This document shows, piece by piece, positions 55,794 through 64,000 of a stretch of 64,000 bases of DNA (positions are counted from its first letter, which is position 1; the number at the start of each line of letters is the position of its first letter). The position numbers and the translations under genes are program-made. The DNA comes from Bog-756 sp038210245 (GTDB lineage Bacteria; Actinomycetota; Acidimicrobiia; Acidimicrobiales; RAAP-2). The stretch covers positions 1 through 64,000 of the forward strand of contig JBBQWW010000008.1 of NCBI GenBank assembly GCA_038210245.1, read 5' to 3'. Below the pieces are notes generated by a model that searched no databases, had not been told where the DNA came from, and worked only from the letters and a program-made list of their open reading frames with translations.

Positions 55794-57458
55794 TTGACTA
55801 CACCCCCCTCCCCTCCTCGGGCCACGGGCCGACCGGACCCGGACGGTCCCTGGTGGAAGTCGGCCGTCTTCTACCAGATCTACCCCCGGTCGTTCGCCGA
55901 CTCGAACGGGGATGGTGTCGGCGACCTGGGGGGCATCCGGGCCCACCTGGCCGACCTGGCCTGGCTGGGGGTGGATGCCCTCTGGATCTCACCGTTCTAT
56001 CCGTCCCCCATGGTCGACTTCGGCTACGACGTGAGCGAGTACTGCGATGTCGACCCGCTGTTCGGCACGCTCGAGGAGTTCGACCGGCTGGTGGACGAGG
56101 CCCACTCGCTGGGGCTCCGGGTCATCATCGACTGGGTGCCCAACCACACCTCTGACCAGCACCCGTGGTTCCTCGACGCCGCTTCAGGCCCGGACCGGGC
56201 CCACCGCGACTGGTACGTCTGGCGGGACGCCGCCCCCGACGGCTCCCCGCCCAACAACTGGGTGGCCTCCTTCGATCTCACCGCGCCGGCCTGGACGTTG
56301 GACGAGGCGTCGGGCCAGTGGTATCTGCACCTGTTCGAGTCGGCCCAGCCCGACCTCAACTGGGATCAGCCGGCCGTGGTGGAGGCCATGCACGACGTGC
56401 TGCGGTTCTGGTTGGATCGGGGGGTCGACGGTATCCGGGCCGACGTGATCCACTGTATCGGCAAGGACCCTGCCCTACCCGACGACCCACCGGCGGTGGC
56501 CGGCATCCCCCACAGCGCCCTGAACGACGTTCCTGTCACCCACCAGCGGCTCCGGGCCATCCGCAAGCTCATGGACGAGTACCCGGGCGACCGGGTCATC
56601 GTGGGTGAGGTCTACCTCCTCACCACCGAAGCCGTGGCCACCTACTACGGGGAAGGCGACGAACTGCACCTGTCCTTCAACTTCCCCCCGCTCTTCGCCC
56701 GGTGGCAGCAGGGTGCGTGGACCGAGTGCATCGAACAGACCGTCGCCGCCCTCGGGCCCCGAGACGCCTGGCCCACCTGGGTCCTGTCCAATCACGACAA
56801 CCCTCGGCACCGGACCCGGTACGATCGGGCCGCGGCCTTGTTCGGGGAAGAACCCGATACCGCCAAGCGGCGGAGCGAAGCCCGGGCGCGCGCTGCTGCC
56901 GTGCTGCTCCTGACCCAGCGGGGCACCCCCTTCCTCTACCAGGGTGAGGAGCTCGGGCTGCTCGACGGGGTGATCCCGGCTGACCGGAAGGTCGACCCCG
57001 GTGGGCGGGACGGGTGCCGGTCGCCAGTGCCCTGGGACGGGAGTCCGGACCACGGTTGGCCCACCACCGGAGACACCGACGTGTGGCTGCCCTTCCCCCC
57101 CGAGTCCGAACGCCGGAACCACCTCGACCTGCGGGCGGACCCCTCGTCGATCCTCCACCTCTATCGGCGTCTGCTGGCCCTCCGGCACCGGTCGCCGGCG
57201 CTTGGGCTCGGCCGGTTCGGTCTGGTGGACGCGGCCGATGGCGTGCTCGCCTACGAGCGGGTCTCGGCCGACGAGTCGTGGGTGGTGGCCATCAACCTGA
57301 CCGGCGACCCGGTCGACGTGGCCGGCGCCGACCCGGTGGTACTGGCCGGGCTACCCGTGGTCCTGGCCACCGATGCCACGCTCGAGGGACAACCCTTCAC
57401 CGGATCGCTCGCCGCCGACGGGGCGGTGGTGCTGGCCCGACACCCGATCGGCACCTGA
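55794..57458 (+). CDS. GH13 alpha-glucosidase
   Basis: A 554-residue cytoplasmic enzyme of glycoside hydrolase family 13 (oligo-1,6-glucosidase/alpha-glucosidase group). Conserved regions: DWVPNHTSD, nucleophile Asp217 in GIRADVIH, acid/base Glu272 in VIVGEVYL, and Asp335 in LSNHDNPR. It hydrolyses alpha-glucosidic bonds of maltose, trehalose-like or isomalto-sugars. The TTG start is the only in-frame choice before the conserved KSAVFYQIYPRSFADSNGDG block and is not strongly supported by a ribosome-binding site. Confidence 0.92.
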   Translation: MTTPPSPPRATGRPDPDGPWWKSAVFYQIYPRSFADSNGDGVGDLGGIRAHLADLAWLGVDALWISPFYPSPMVDFGYDVSEYCDVDPLFGTLEEFDRLVDEAHSLGLRVIIDWVPNHTSDQHPWFLDAASGPDRAHRDWYVWRDAAPDGSPPNNWVASFDLTAPAWTLDEASGQWYLHLFESAQPDLNWDQPAVVEAMHDVLRFWLDRGVDGIRADVIHCIGKDPALPDDPPAVAGIPHSALNDVPVTHQRLRAIRKLMDEYPGDRVIVGEVYLLTTEAVATYYGEGDELHLSFNFPPLFARWQQGAWTECIEQTVAALGPRDAWPTWVLSNHDNPRHRTRYDRAAALFGEEPDTAKRRSEARARAAAVLLLTQRGTPFLYQGEELGLLDGVIPADRKVDPGGRDGCRSPVPWDGSPDHGWPTTGDTDVWLPFPPESERRNHLDLRADPSSILHLYRRLLALRHRSPALGLGRFGLVDAADGVLAYERVSADESWVVAINLTGDPVDVAGADPVVLAGLPVVLATDATLEGQPFTGSLAADGAVVLARHPIGT

Positions 57459-57535
57459 ACGCCGGTCGGACCGCCACTCCGGCATCGGGAACGCGGCCTA
57501 GGCCGGCGTCTGCTCCTCCGGCGTCGTGGCCCGGG

Positions 57536-57781
57536 CTACAGCCAGGTCTGGCGCCAATAGTCGGGAGCGCCCTCGTCACCCAACGACATGGAGTGGCCGT
57601 CCTCGTGGCCGCTACGCCTGATACAGCACACCAGGGTCCCGATCCACGGTCCCCGGTCGATGCAGTGCACCGCTCCGCAGCGGCTCCACTGCGGCTCCGC
57701 GGGCAACTCCAGGTCCTCGAGGTCGAAGTCGGCATCGGACCATTCGCTGAACCTGCGCACGTGAAATGGGTCGATCGTCAA
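57536..57781 (-). CDS. Small Cys/His-rich protein, probably zinc-binding
   Basis: An 81-residue acidic protein. A C-x4-C pair (RCGAVHC, 35-40) is followed by LVCCIRRSGHEDGHSMSL, the C-x(5-6)-G-H-x3-H pattern seen in small actinobacterial zinc proteins. I place the start at the TTG at 57781 because AGGAAAG lies just upstream; no ATG is available in the open frame nearby. The function is unknown. It converges with the GH13 gene. Confidence 0.55.
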   Translation of the reverse strand: MTIDPFHVRRFSEWSDADFDLEDLELPAEPQWSRCGAVHCIDRGPWIGTLVCCIRRSGHEDGHSMSLGDEGAPDYWRQTWL

Positions 57782-58262
57782 AGTCTTTCCTGCCCCTTTT
57801 TGTTTCGTAACCCTCTCCTCTGTGATCGGAATGAGGGGGCCCAAGCTGTAGTGGGAATTGGGAAAACCGGTCAGGGGGACCTGGACCGGTAGCGGGGCAA
57901 CGACCGGGTCCCCCTGCTCCACCCGATGGCCGGCCACTATGGGAAGGGTGGAAGCGTCGTCGCCGACCGTGTCGGGCCGTGGACACCCGAAGCCTCCGGA
58001 CCTGGGGATCGCTCCCCAGACTGTCGTGCCTCCCCCCCGGCCGGCCCTTGGGTCCACGAGTCGGAGTAGGGCCCCTCCGGTGCGGCCGGACGGACAGGTT
58101 CATCGGCGAGACGATGGGGTTTCTCGGTGGCCCCAGCGGGCAGCCAGGGTAGGCATAGGGCGGTGGGGCCATCGGCCTGACCCGTGCCCTTGAGAGCATT
58201 TGTTCAGAGTCCGATGGTCGGGGAACTACGGCCGGCGGCCTGAAACCCCAGGTGGCAAGAGC
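57782..58262. other. Intergenic region without a supported gene
   Basis: About 480 nt with no convincing coding frame on either strand. A T-rich run (CCTTTTTGTTTCG, 57796-57808) lies just upstream of the small minus-strand gene's start and could belong to its promoter. Confidence 0.4.
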
Positions 58263-58294
58263 GAACATTTCAACCAGGGTCGGGTGTAATGTTC
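58263..58294. promoter_or_regulatory. Inverted repeat GAACATT/AATGTTC upstream of the XRE gene
   Basis: GAACATT (58263-58269) and AATGTTC (58288-58294) form a perfect inverted repeat with an 18-base spacer, directly before the promoter of the HTH gene at 58328. A further TGTTC occurs at about 58204. It may be an autoregulatory site. Confidence 0.35.
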
Positions 58295-58315
58295 AAATTT
58301 CTAACAAAAAGGCGC

Positions 58316-58321
58316 TACGAT
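58316..58321 (+). promoter_or_regulatory. -10 element of the XRE gene (TACGAT)
   Basis: TACGAT ends 6 nt before the ATG at 58328. A TTCAAA 18 nt upstream may be a -35. This chooses 58328 over an in-frame ATG at 58289. Confidence 0.55.
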
Positions 58322-58327
58322 GGCTCG

Positions 58328-59398
58328 ATGAACGGCGACCCCACCAAGGGCATCGAGGACATCGTGCGGCGCAATGTGGCCGCCCTGAGGTCCAAGGCCA
58401 ACCTGACCCAGCAGGCCCTGGCCGATGAGATGCTCCTACGGGGGATCGCCTGGACCCGGGAGACGGTGGCCCAGGTCGAGACGACCAACCGCCGGCTGGG
58501 GTTCACCGAGGCCATCGTGGTGGCCGCGTGCCTCGACGTGCCGGTGGCCCGGCTGACCGCCACCGGAGCCCCGACGGTCGCCGTGGGTGAGAGCGAGTGG
58601 ACCGCGGCCTATCTGGGGGCGGCCATCGCCGGCACCACGGGGGACACGTTCCCCCCGGAGAGCTACGCCACCACCGCCGTTCGGGCCACCCCACCGCCGC
58701 CGACCGCGGCTCCCATGGCCCCGGCGGCCGCGGGTGCTCCGGCGCCGGCCCAGGCGCCGACGGCCACTGAGCCGATGGAGGCCCCGACCCGATCCGCTCC
58801 TCCGAGCGAGGTGCCCGACCGGCGCCGAGGTGAGCGCCGGGTCACCGATCCCGACGAACGCCAACAGCGGGGCCGACGGGGGACCGACAGCCCTCCGGCC
58901 ACGCCGCAGAGGACGGCCGAGCGCATCGAGCGCCGGCTCCGGCTCCGGGTGACGGCGGGCGATGTCGATGCCACCGCCCAACGCCTCTGGTCCCGCAGTC
59001 TGGAGGCCGAGCGGGAACGACGGGTGACCGATCGGGTGGCCCTCACCGGAGGCTCGCTCAAGACCATCCGAGGCCACGTCTCGCGCGATCTCGACCGCGA
59101 GATCGCCTACGAGATGGAGCAGGGCTCTGAACAGATCCAGCCCATCGTCGCCCCGACCGGGGACATGAGCCCGGACGAGGTGGCCTGGGAGGCCACCCGC
59201 CTCAACATCATCTTGGCCAACAGGGGCTACAGCGACAGCGACGTCACCCGGTGGTGGAACTTCACCCGTCATCGTGAGCTGGGCGACCGGACCATCGCCG
59301 AAGCATGGAAAGACGCCGAGTACGGGGCGGTGAGCCGCCTGGTGGAGTCCCTTCCCGACAAGCTGGTCCTCACCGACGGCTACTACCTCGACGAGTAG
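58328..59398 (+). CDS. XRE-family HTH protein with long linker and C-terminal domain
   Basis: A 356-residue protein. Residues ~8-75 form an XRE/Cro HTH (IVRRNVAALRSKANLTQQAL then MLLRGIAWTRETVAQVETTN with VVAACLDVPVARL). Residues ~110-205 are a Pro/Ala-rich linker followed by an Arg-rich stretch (PDRRRGERRVTDPDERQQRG), and the last ~150 residues are charged helices (RLRLRVTAGDVDATAQRLWS) and a W-rich end (VTRWWNFTRHRELGDRTIAE). I do not recognise the C-terminal domain. Leaderless start; probably autoregulated. Confidence 0.75.
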   Translation: MNGDPTKGIEDIVRRNVAALRSKANLTQQALADEMLLRGIAWTRETVAQVETTNRRLGFTEAIVVAACLDVPVARLTATGAPTVAVGESEWTAAYLGAAIAGTTGDTFPPESYATTAVRATPPPPTAAPMAPAAAGAPAPAQAPTATEPMEAPTRSAPPSEVPDRRRGERRVTDPDERQQRGRRGTDSPPATPQRTAERIERRLRLRVTAGDVDATAQRLWSRSLEAERERRVTDRVALTGGSLKTIRGHVSRDLDREIAYEMEQGSEQIQPIVAPTGDMSPDEVAWEATRLNIILANRGYSDSDVTRWWNFTRHRELGDRTIAEAWKDAEYGAVSRLVESLPDKLVLTDGYYLDE

Positions 59399-59431
59399 CG
59401 CGGCGCCCGACGGCGCCCCGGCCCCGGCCGG

Positions 59432-59437
59432 TACGCT
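59432..59437 (+). promoter_or_regulatory. -10 element (TACGCT) of the aminotransferase gene
   Basis: TACGCT lies 59 nt before the ATG at 59497; a GAAAGGA ribosome-binding site precedes the gene, so this transcript has a leader. Confidence 0.4.
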
Positions 59438-59496
59438 GACGGCTCCAGCCGACGGCTGTTCCCCGAGGCACCCGCACCCGCACCCGAAAGGACCCC

Positions 59497-60855
59497 ATGG
59501 ACCGGGCCCGACTCGCATCGCTGCTGGACGAGGAACGACGACTGCACCGGAACCGCAACCCCGGGTCACGGCAGCAGTTCTCCCGGGCCGAACACCTGTT
59601 CACCGGGGTGCCCATGACGTGGATGGCCAACTGGGCCGGTGGCTTCCCCCTCGCCCTGGACCGGGCCAACGGAGCCCAGGTCACCGACGTCGACGGCCAC
59701 ACCTACGTCGACTTCGCTCTGGGTGACACTGGAGCCATGGCCGGCCACTCGCCCCGACCCGTGGTCGACGCCGTCCGGCGACGGATGGAGACCCTGGGCG
59801 GGATCACCGCCATGCTGCCCACCGCAGACGCGGAGTGGGTGGCAGCCGAGCTGTCCCGCCGGTTCGGCATGGCCCAGTGGTCGTTCGCCCTGAGTGCCAC
59901 CGATGCCAACCGGTGGGCTCTCCGCCTGGCCCGTCTGGCCACCCGTCGGCCCCAGATACTGGTCTTCTCCTACTGCTACCACGGGAGTGTGGACGAGACC
60001 TTCGTGGTGGCCGGACCGGACGGCACCACGGTGTCACGCCCCGGCAACGTGGCCCCGGCCATCGACCCCGCCGTCACCTCGGTGGCGGTGGAGTTCAACG
60101 ACCTTGACGCGGTGTCCCGAGCCCTGCACACCGGTCGAATCGCTGCCGTGCTGGCCGAGCCGGCCCTCACCAATATCGGCATCGTCCTCCCCGATGAGGG
60201 GTTCCACTCCGGACTGCGGGATCTCTGTGACGAGACGGGCACCCTGCTCATGATCGACGAGACCCACACCTTCTCGGCCGGCCCGGGAGGTGCCACCCGG
60301 GCCTGGGGCCTCCGTCCGGACATCGTCACCATCGGCAAGGCCATCGCCGGTGGCATCCCCATCGGCGCCTTCGGACTCAGCGACCGCCTGGCGCAGTCCC
60401 TGCTCGACCGCGTCGGTGACGACGACGCCGACATCGTGGATGTCGGCGGGGTAGGAGGCACCCTGGCCGGCAACGCACTCTCCATGGCGGCGGCCCGGGC
60501 CACGCTGGAGCACGTGCTGACCGACGATGCCTTCGGCCACATGACCGAGCTGGCCGGGCGGTTGGCCGATCAGGTCGAGCGGTCCATCGCCGACCACGGG
60601 ATGCCCTGGTCGGTGTCGCGACTCGGGGCCCGATCGGAGTACCGGTTCCGCACCCCGGCCCCAGCCAACGGCACCCAGTCGGCGATGGCCGAGGATACCC
60701 AGCTGAACGAGTACCTGCACCTCCGGATGAGCAACGGCGGCGTGCTCATCACCCCGTTCCACAACATGATCCTGACCTGCCCCGACACCACGGAGGCCGA
60801 CGTCGACCGCCACGGCGAGCTGTTCGACTCGGCCCTCGATCAGCTCGCCGGGTGA
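59497..60855 (+). CDS. Class III aminotransferase (glutamate-1-semialdehyde mutase-like)
   Basis: A 452-residue PLP enzyme. It has DVDGHTYVDFALGDTGAMAGH (the substrate-entry motif of this class), YHGSVDE, the PLP Asp254 in LMIDETHTFSAGPGGA, and Lys281 in DIVTIGKAIAGGIPIGAFG. The C-terminal part GGVLITPFHNMILTCPDTTEAD resembles the aminomutase-like (HemL-type) members rather than omega-transaminases. Its substrate is not heme-related as far as the context shows, because no tetrapyrrole genes are near. Confidence 0.9.
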   Translation: MDRARLASLLDEERRLHRNRNPGSRQQFSRAEHLFTGVPMTWMANWAGGFPLALDRANGAQVTDVDGHTYVDFALGDTGAMAGHSPRPVVDAVRRRMETLGGITAMLPTADAEWVAAELSRRFGMAQWSFALSATDANRWALRLARLATRRPQILVFSYCYHGSVDETFVVAGPDGTTVSRPGNVAPAIDPAVTSVAVEFNDLDAVSRALHTGRIAAVLAEPALTNIGIVLPDEGFHSGLRDLCDETGTLLMIDETHTFSAGPGGATRAWGLRPDIVTIGKAIAGGIPIGAFGLSDRLAQSLLDRVGDDDADIVDVGGVGGTLAGNALSMAAARATLEHVLTDDAFGHMTELAGRLADQVERSIADHGMPWSVSRLGARSEYRFRTPAPANGTQSAMAEDTQLNEYLHLRMSNGGVLITPFHNMILTCPDTTEADVDRHGELFDSALDQLAG

Positions 60856-60918
60856 ACGGCCTAGGCCAGGCCTTCTTCGGCCGGAACGGTGGCGCCGGGG
60901 TGAACGACCCGGGCCTGG

Positions 60919-62417
60919 GTGGCTAGCGCCGATCGCCCTGCGGACCGGCGGGTGCCGGGGCCGCGGGGAGGGACGGCCACAGCCGGTGGGCGGTGGCGAG
61001 ACGTGGGCCGGATCACCGGACCGACCATCGTGGGTTCGATCGGCTGGTGTGCCTTTGCCACCTACCTGATGGTGCAGTCGTCGCTCGGGACCGCACTCGT
61101 ATGGAACGACTCGAAGGTCTACGCGGTCATGGCCCACCGGCCCCTGTGGTCGTCGGCCCTGTGGGCCGGGCCTCGTCCGCCCCTCACCCCCCTGGTCATC
61201 AAAGCGGTGGGCGGTGCATCGGCCGTAGTGACCGTCCAGACCGCCATCGCCGCCCTGGCCTGGGGAGCACTGGCCTTGACCGTCGGTCGCCTGGTAGCAC
61301 CGGGATGGCGGCGGATCGCCGCCGGATGGGTGGTCCTGGGGTTCGCCAGCACGCTGCCCATCGCCATGTGGAATCGATCCGAACTGTCGGAGTCCCTCTC
61401 CCTCAGCCTGCTGGCTGTGGTCTTCGCCACCTTCCTCGCCACCTCGCGGCGACCCACCTGGCCCCGGGTGGCGGCCACGGCGGCGGCGGCCCTGGCCTAC
61501 GCGGCGACAAGGGATGCCCAGGTGTGGACGGTGGCCATGTTGGCCCTGGCCACAGGAGGGTACGCCCTCACCCAGCTCCGCCCCCACCGGGCCGGCGCCC
61601 TCCGGGTCGGAGCGTTGGCCGTCAGTCTGCTCGGCGTGGTGGCCCTCTGCGGGTGGGGCACCCTCGCCTCCCAACGGACGACCCCAGACACCGCAGACGT
61701 CCTCTTCGTCCGGATCTTCCCGTTCCCCGACCGGGTGGCCTGGTTCGCCACCCACGGCATGCCTCAATCGGACCAGATCGACCGCCTGGCCCGGGAGACG
61801 CTCCCGACCCCCACCGGAGTGAAGGTGGTGGGCATCGATCCCCGCGACCCGCGGTTCCAACCCTTCGAACGGTGGCTCCACACCCAGGGAGAGGGCACCT
61901 ACCTGCTGTGGCTGGTCAGTCATCCCGCCTATGGGGTCAGCGAGCCGCTGCGGCGGCCCGAGCGCGCCTTCAATTTCGCCCAGGGCGACCTTTCCTTCTA
62001 CGCGCCCGCCACCCACGCATTGGCCTCCCCCTCACCCGTGTCCTGTGGCCACCGCTGGAGGAGCTACTCGTACTCGCGGCCCTGGCTCTCTACCTCGGTA
62101 TGGCGTCCGACGCCCGGCGCACCGGGCCGTGGCGGGTGCTCGTGGTCCTGACCCTGGTGGGCCTGGCCGGAATGGTGGTGGCTTGGCACGGCGACGGCCA
62201 GGAGGTCGCCCGGCACACCGTCGAGGGCTTCGCCCAGGTGCGGCTGGGGGTGTGGCTCCTCGTGACCCTGGGCGTTCTCGAGCTGCCGAACCTCCGTCGG
62301 ACCCCGTCCGAAGCGAAGCTGGTCCCGCACCGACCGGAGCTGGTGGCCCAACCTTCCGAGCCGGTGGCGGCCGTGGTGGTCGACTCCTCAGTGGGCCAGC
62401 CGACGCCGGGCCCGTGA
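60919..62417 (+). pseudogene. Polytopic membrane protein interrupted by a frameshift
   Basis: Two frames together encode one ~500-residue membrane protein. From the GTG at 60919 the chain has seven or so helices (AALAWGALALTVGRLVA, VLGFASTLPIAMW, LSLSLLAVVFATFLATS) up to DLSFYAPATHALASP. The continuation PLEELLVLAALALYLG, LVVLTLVGLAGMVVAW and LGVWLLVTLGVLELPN lies one frame back. A single missing base in or near the CCCCC run at 62027-62031 explains it. It may be a pseudogene or a sequencing error. The layout resembles GT-C-type glycosyltransferases. The start codon is uncertain. Confidence 0.7.
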
Positions 62418-63215
62418 CCGGAGGCCGGGTGGGGTCGGCCGGCGCTTGGTGAAGAACAGCACGATGGAGGTGAAGCGCCACTCGGCGATGGCCAGGACCA
62501 CGTGGGGGGTGTGCAGTGGATCCTCGGGGAGGTGGACCGGATCGTCGAAGAACGCCCGGTCGGGAGGCGTGAAGTCGATCGGCTCCACCAGTTCCAGGTC
62601 GGGCGAGGCGGCCAGGATCCAGTGGTGGAGGTCGTTGTCGGTGAAGTACTCGCCGTGTTGGCCCCCCTCCATGACGAACTCGGTGGCCACACAGGCCACC
62701 CCGCCGGGCTTCAGCACGCGGGCCATCTCACGCATGGCCTCGGCCGCCTTGTCGTGTCCCCCAAAGTGCTCGATGGAGCTGAGCGAGTAGACCACGTCGA
62801 AGCGGTCAGCGGCGAAGGGGAGGGCCAGGCCGTCGGCGGGAAGGCCCGACAGATGGTCCCGGCGATAGGGGAAGGGGGCGAATCTCCCGGGATCGGTCAG
62901 GAAGGCCGGGTCGGCCTCGGCAGCGATACTGCCGGCGAAGGCCCCGCCGTAGAGGTCGGTGCCCACGGTGAAGCGGGTCCGGTTGGCCAGGTAGTAGAGG
63001 ACGCACTCATGACCGGCTCCCACTCCGAGCGCCTGGCTATCGGCGCCCAGGACCCCCAGGCGCTCGAGACCGTAGACACACTGCACCCACTCGAAGGTCT
63101 TGCGGTGGAGCCAACCCTCGTCCTGGGGCAGGGCCAACAGACGACCCACCGCCCGCCAGTCGGGGTCGTCCCAGGCGTCGGTCTGGCACAGGCAGTTGAG
63201 AGGACGGGGACTCAC
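62388..63215 (-). CDS. SAM-dependent methyltransferase
   Basis: A 275-residue class I methyltransferase. Motif I is ALGVGAGHECVLYYLANR; the central region has LPADGLALPFAADRFDVVYS then LSSIEHFGGHDKAAEAM, and MARVLKPGGVACVATEFVME is the post-motif region. The N-terminal ~40 residues are extra. Family members near glycosyltransferases methylate sugars or lipids; the adjacent membrane protein makes this plausible, but the substrate is unknown. It starts at GTG. Its 3' end overlaps the end of the frameshifted neighbour by 30 nt. Confidence 0.85.
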   Translation of the reverse strand: MSPRPLNCLCQTDAWDDPDWRAVGRLLALPQDEGWLHRKTFEWVQCVYGLERLGVLGADSQALGVGAGHECVLYYLANRTRFTVGTDLYGGAFAGSIAAEADPAFLTDPGRFAPFPYRRDHLSGLPADGLALPFAADRFDVVYSLSSIEHFGGHDKAAEAMREMARVLKPGGVACVATEFVMEGGQHGEYFTDNDLHHWILAASPDLELVEPIDFTPPDRAFFDDPVHLPEDPLHTPHVVLAIAEWRFTSIVLFFTKRRPTPPGLRSRARRRLAH

Positions 63216-63292
63216 CCGCTGATGTTACCCACGGGTCCCGATCCGCCTAGGGACTGTTGAGGGTCGTCGATGGCGAGACGTCCGTGGTGGTC

Positions 63293-64000
63293 CTAGCCGA
63301 TCCCGACGATCGGTCGGTTGAGGTGCGATCCGCCCTGCGAGCCATCAAAAGAAGCATTGCCAAAGGCGAAGATCCCGCCATCGGAAGCGGCCAGCCAGTA
63401 GCCCACCCCGCTGGACGTGGCTTTGATGCCCACGATGGGCGCATTGAGGCGCAGGGCGCCGGTGGAACCGAAGTAGCCGGCATCACCGAAGGCGAAGATG
63501 CCACCGTCCGAGGCCACCAACCAGTAGCCGCCCGAGTCCGGGCTGTCGATACCCACGATCGGTCGGTTCAGATGTATGGCACCAGTTGAGCCGAAGAAGG
63601 CCGCGGTTCCGAAGGTGAAGATGCCACCGTCGGAGGCCACCAGCCAGTAGCCGGCGCCGGTTGGAGTCGGGGTCATGGCCACAATGGGTTTGTTGAGGTG
63701 CTTGGCTCCCATCGACCCGTGGTATCCGGCGTCACCGAAGGTGAAGATCCCACCATCGGCTGCCACCAACCAGTACCCGTTGCCGTCCGGTGTCGCCGCC
63801 ATTCCCACGATGGGGGAGTTCAGGTGCTTGGCTCCCATCGATCCGTAATACACGGCGTCCCCGAAGGCGAAGATGCCGCCGTCGGAGGCCACCAACCAGT
63901 ACCCGTTCCCGTCCGCGGTGGTGGCCATTCCCACGATCGGCGCGTTCAGGTGCGTAGCCCCGGTGGATCCGAAGAACCCGTTGTGACCGAAGGCGAAGAT
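63293..64000 (-). CDS. C-terminal part of a GYW-repeat propeller protein (5' end outside)
   Basis: An open frame running from the right edge to a stop at 63293, encoding at least five repeats of ~42 residues (NGYWLVASDGGIFAFGDA, FYGS-GAKHLNSPIVGMAAT). The repeats are closer to each other than to those of the two other loci, but the same type. The N terminus is not visible. By analogy it should be a secreted protein with a signal peptide and perhaps another N-terminal domain. The repeat fold is probably a beta-propeller; the ligand is unknown. Confidence 0.8.
   Translation of the reverse strand: MFAFGHNGFFGSTGATHLNAPIVGMATTADGNGYWLVASDGGIFAFGDAVYYGSMGAKHLNSPIVGMAATPDGNGYWLVAADGGIFTFGDAGYHGSMGAKHLNKPIVAMTPTPTGAGYWLVASDGGIFTFGTAAFFGSTGAIHLNRPIVGIDSPDSGGYWLVASDGGIFAFGDAGYFGSTGALRLNAPIVGIKATSSGVGYWLAASDGGIFAFGNASFDGSQGGSHLNRPIVGIG
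63296..64000 (-). repeat. Coding repeats: ~126-nt GYW-DGG units
   Basis: Near-identical units of about 126 nt, seen as the recurrent complement of GGCATCTTCGCCTTCGG. They continue beyond the window. Confidence 0.85.

Noticed and set aside
60034..62016. 660-codon minus-strand open frame across the aminotransferase and membrane-protein genes
   Set aside because: It spans two genes with clear motifs or helices on the plus strand and itself shows no domain.
63296..64000. Regular ~126-bp repeats suggesting a CRISPR or satellite array
   Set aside because: The repeats are in frame, coding, and without spacers; they encode propeller units.

Overview
The window is GC-rich, densely coded DNA of an actinobacterium. 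I would place it in or near class Acidimicrobiia. The reasons are the secreted proteins built of ~42-residue GYW-LVASDGG-type repeats (three loci), DUF2510-type N termini, thiolase/DUF35 and PPOX gene sets, an IdeR-type iron box, and many transcripts that appear to start at the start codon with a TANNNT -10 element 6-9 nt upstream. This placement is inference; no rRNA is present.

Left part (1-9.5 kb): two secreted proteins, then a tightly overlapping minus-strand catabolic operon (Baeyer-Villiger-type monooxygenase, two-domain SDR, amidohydrolase) whose promoter lies under a 23-bp palindrome. RNase D, an aldo/keto reductase and a VOC protein follow. Accessory region (9.5-18.7 kb): a graveyard of broken toxin-antitoxin fragments (10.16-10.84 kb), a large beta-helix secreted protein, then an array of four direct copies of the 3' part of tRNA-Glu(CTC). 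Three are truncated copies at 14394, 15272 and 16041; the fourth is the intact tRNA at 18653-18725. They delimit three small integrase-less units: an RHH/Doc toxin-antitoxin pair, an unrecognised two-gene pair with an HTH protein, and a polytopic membrane protein. Repeats resembling integrase arm sites lie at fixed offsets from the copies. This array is the most unusual part of the window.

19-25.7 kb: a phosphonate-type operon (FAD oxidoreductase, PhnX-like hydrolase, PhyH-family protein that has lost both expected iron histidines), convergent with a minus-strand group of ferredoxin, gltX, YdcF-like protein and a phosphonate-monoesterase-like sulfatase-fold enzyme. 25.8-36.5 kb: phosphoesterase lipoprotein, DUF1275 protein, ABC-F ATPase, secreted alpha/beta hydrolase, a four-gene thiolase-like/DUF35 operon in which both thiolase-like proteins lack the nucleophilic cysteine, a sulfatase and a low-molecular-weight phosphatase.

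36.6-47.4 kb: two PPOX flavin/F420-type proteins, an SDR, a DapB-like dehydrogenase, an ABC exporter preceded by a nine-codon overlapping leader ORF, small proteins, two MFS transporters and a TetR regulator. 47.4-64 kb: a repeat-propeller secreted protein, HdeD-like protein, SDR, an FTR1/EfeU iron permease under an IdeR box, a hotdog-thioesterase/SDR operon, small zinc-type proteins, an SRPBCC protein, a GH13 glucosidase, an XRE-type regulator, a class III aminotransferase, a frameshifted membrane protein, a methyltransferase, and a third repeat-propeller protein that runs off the right edge.
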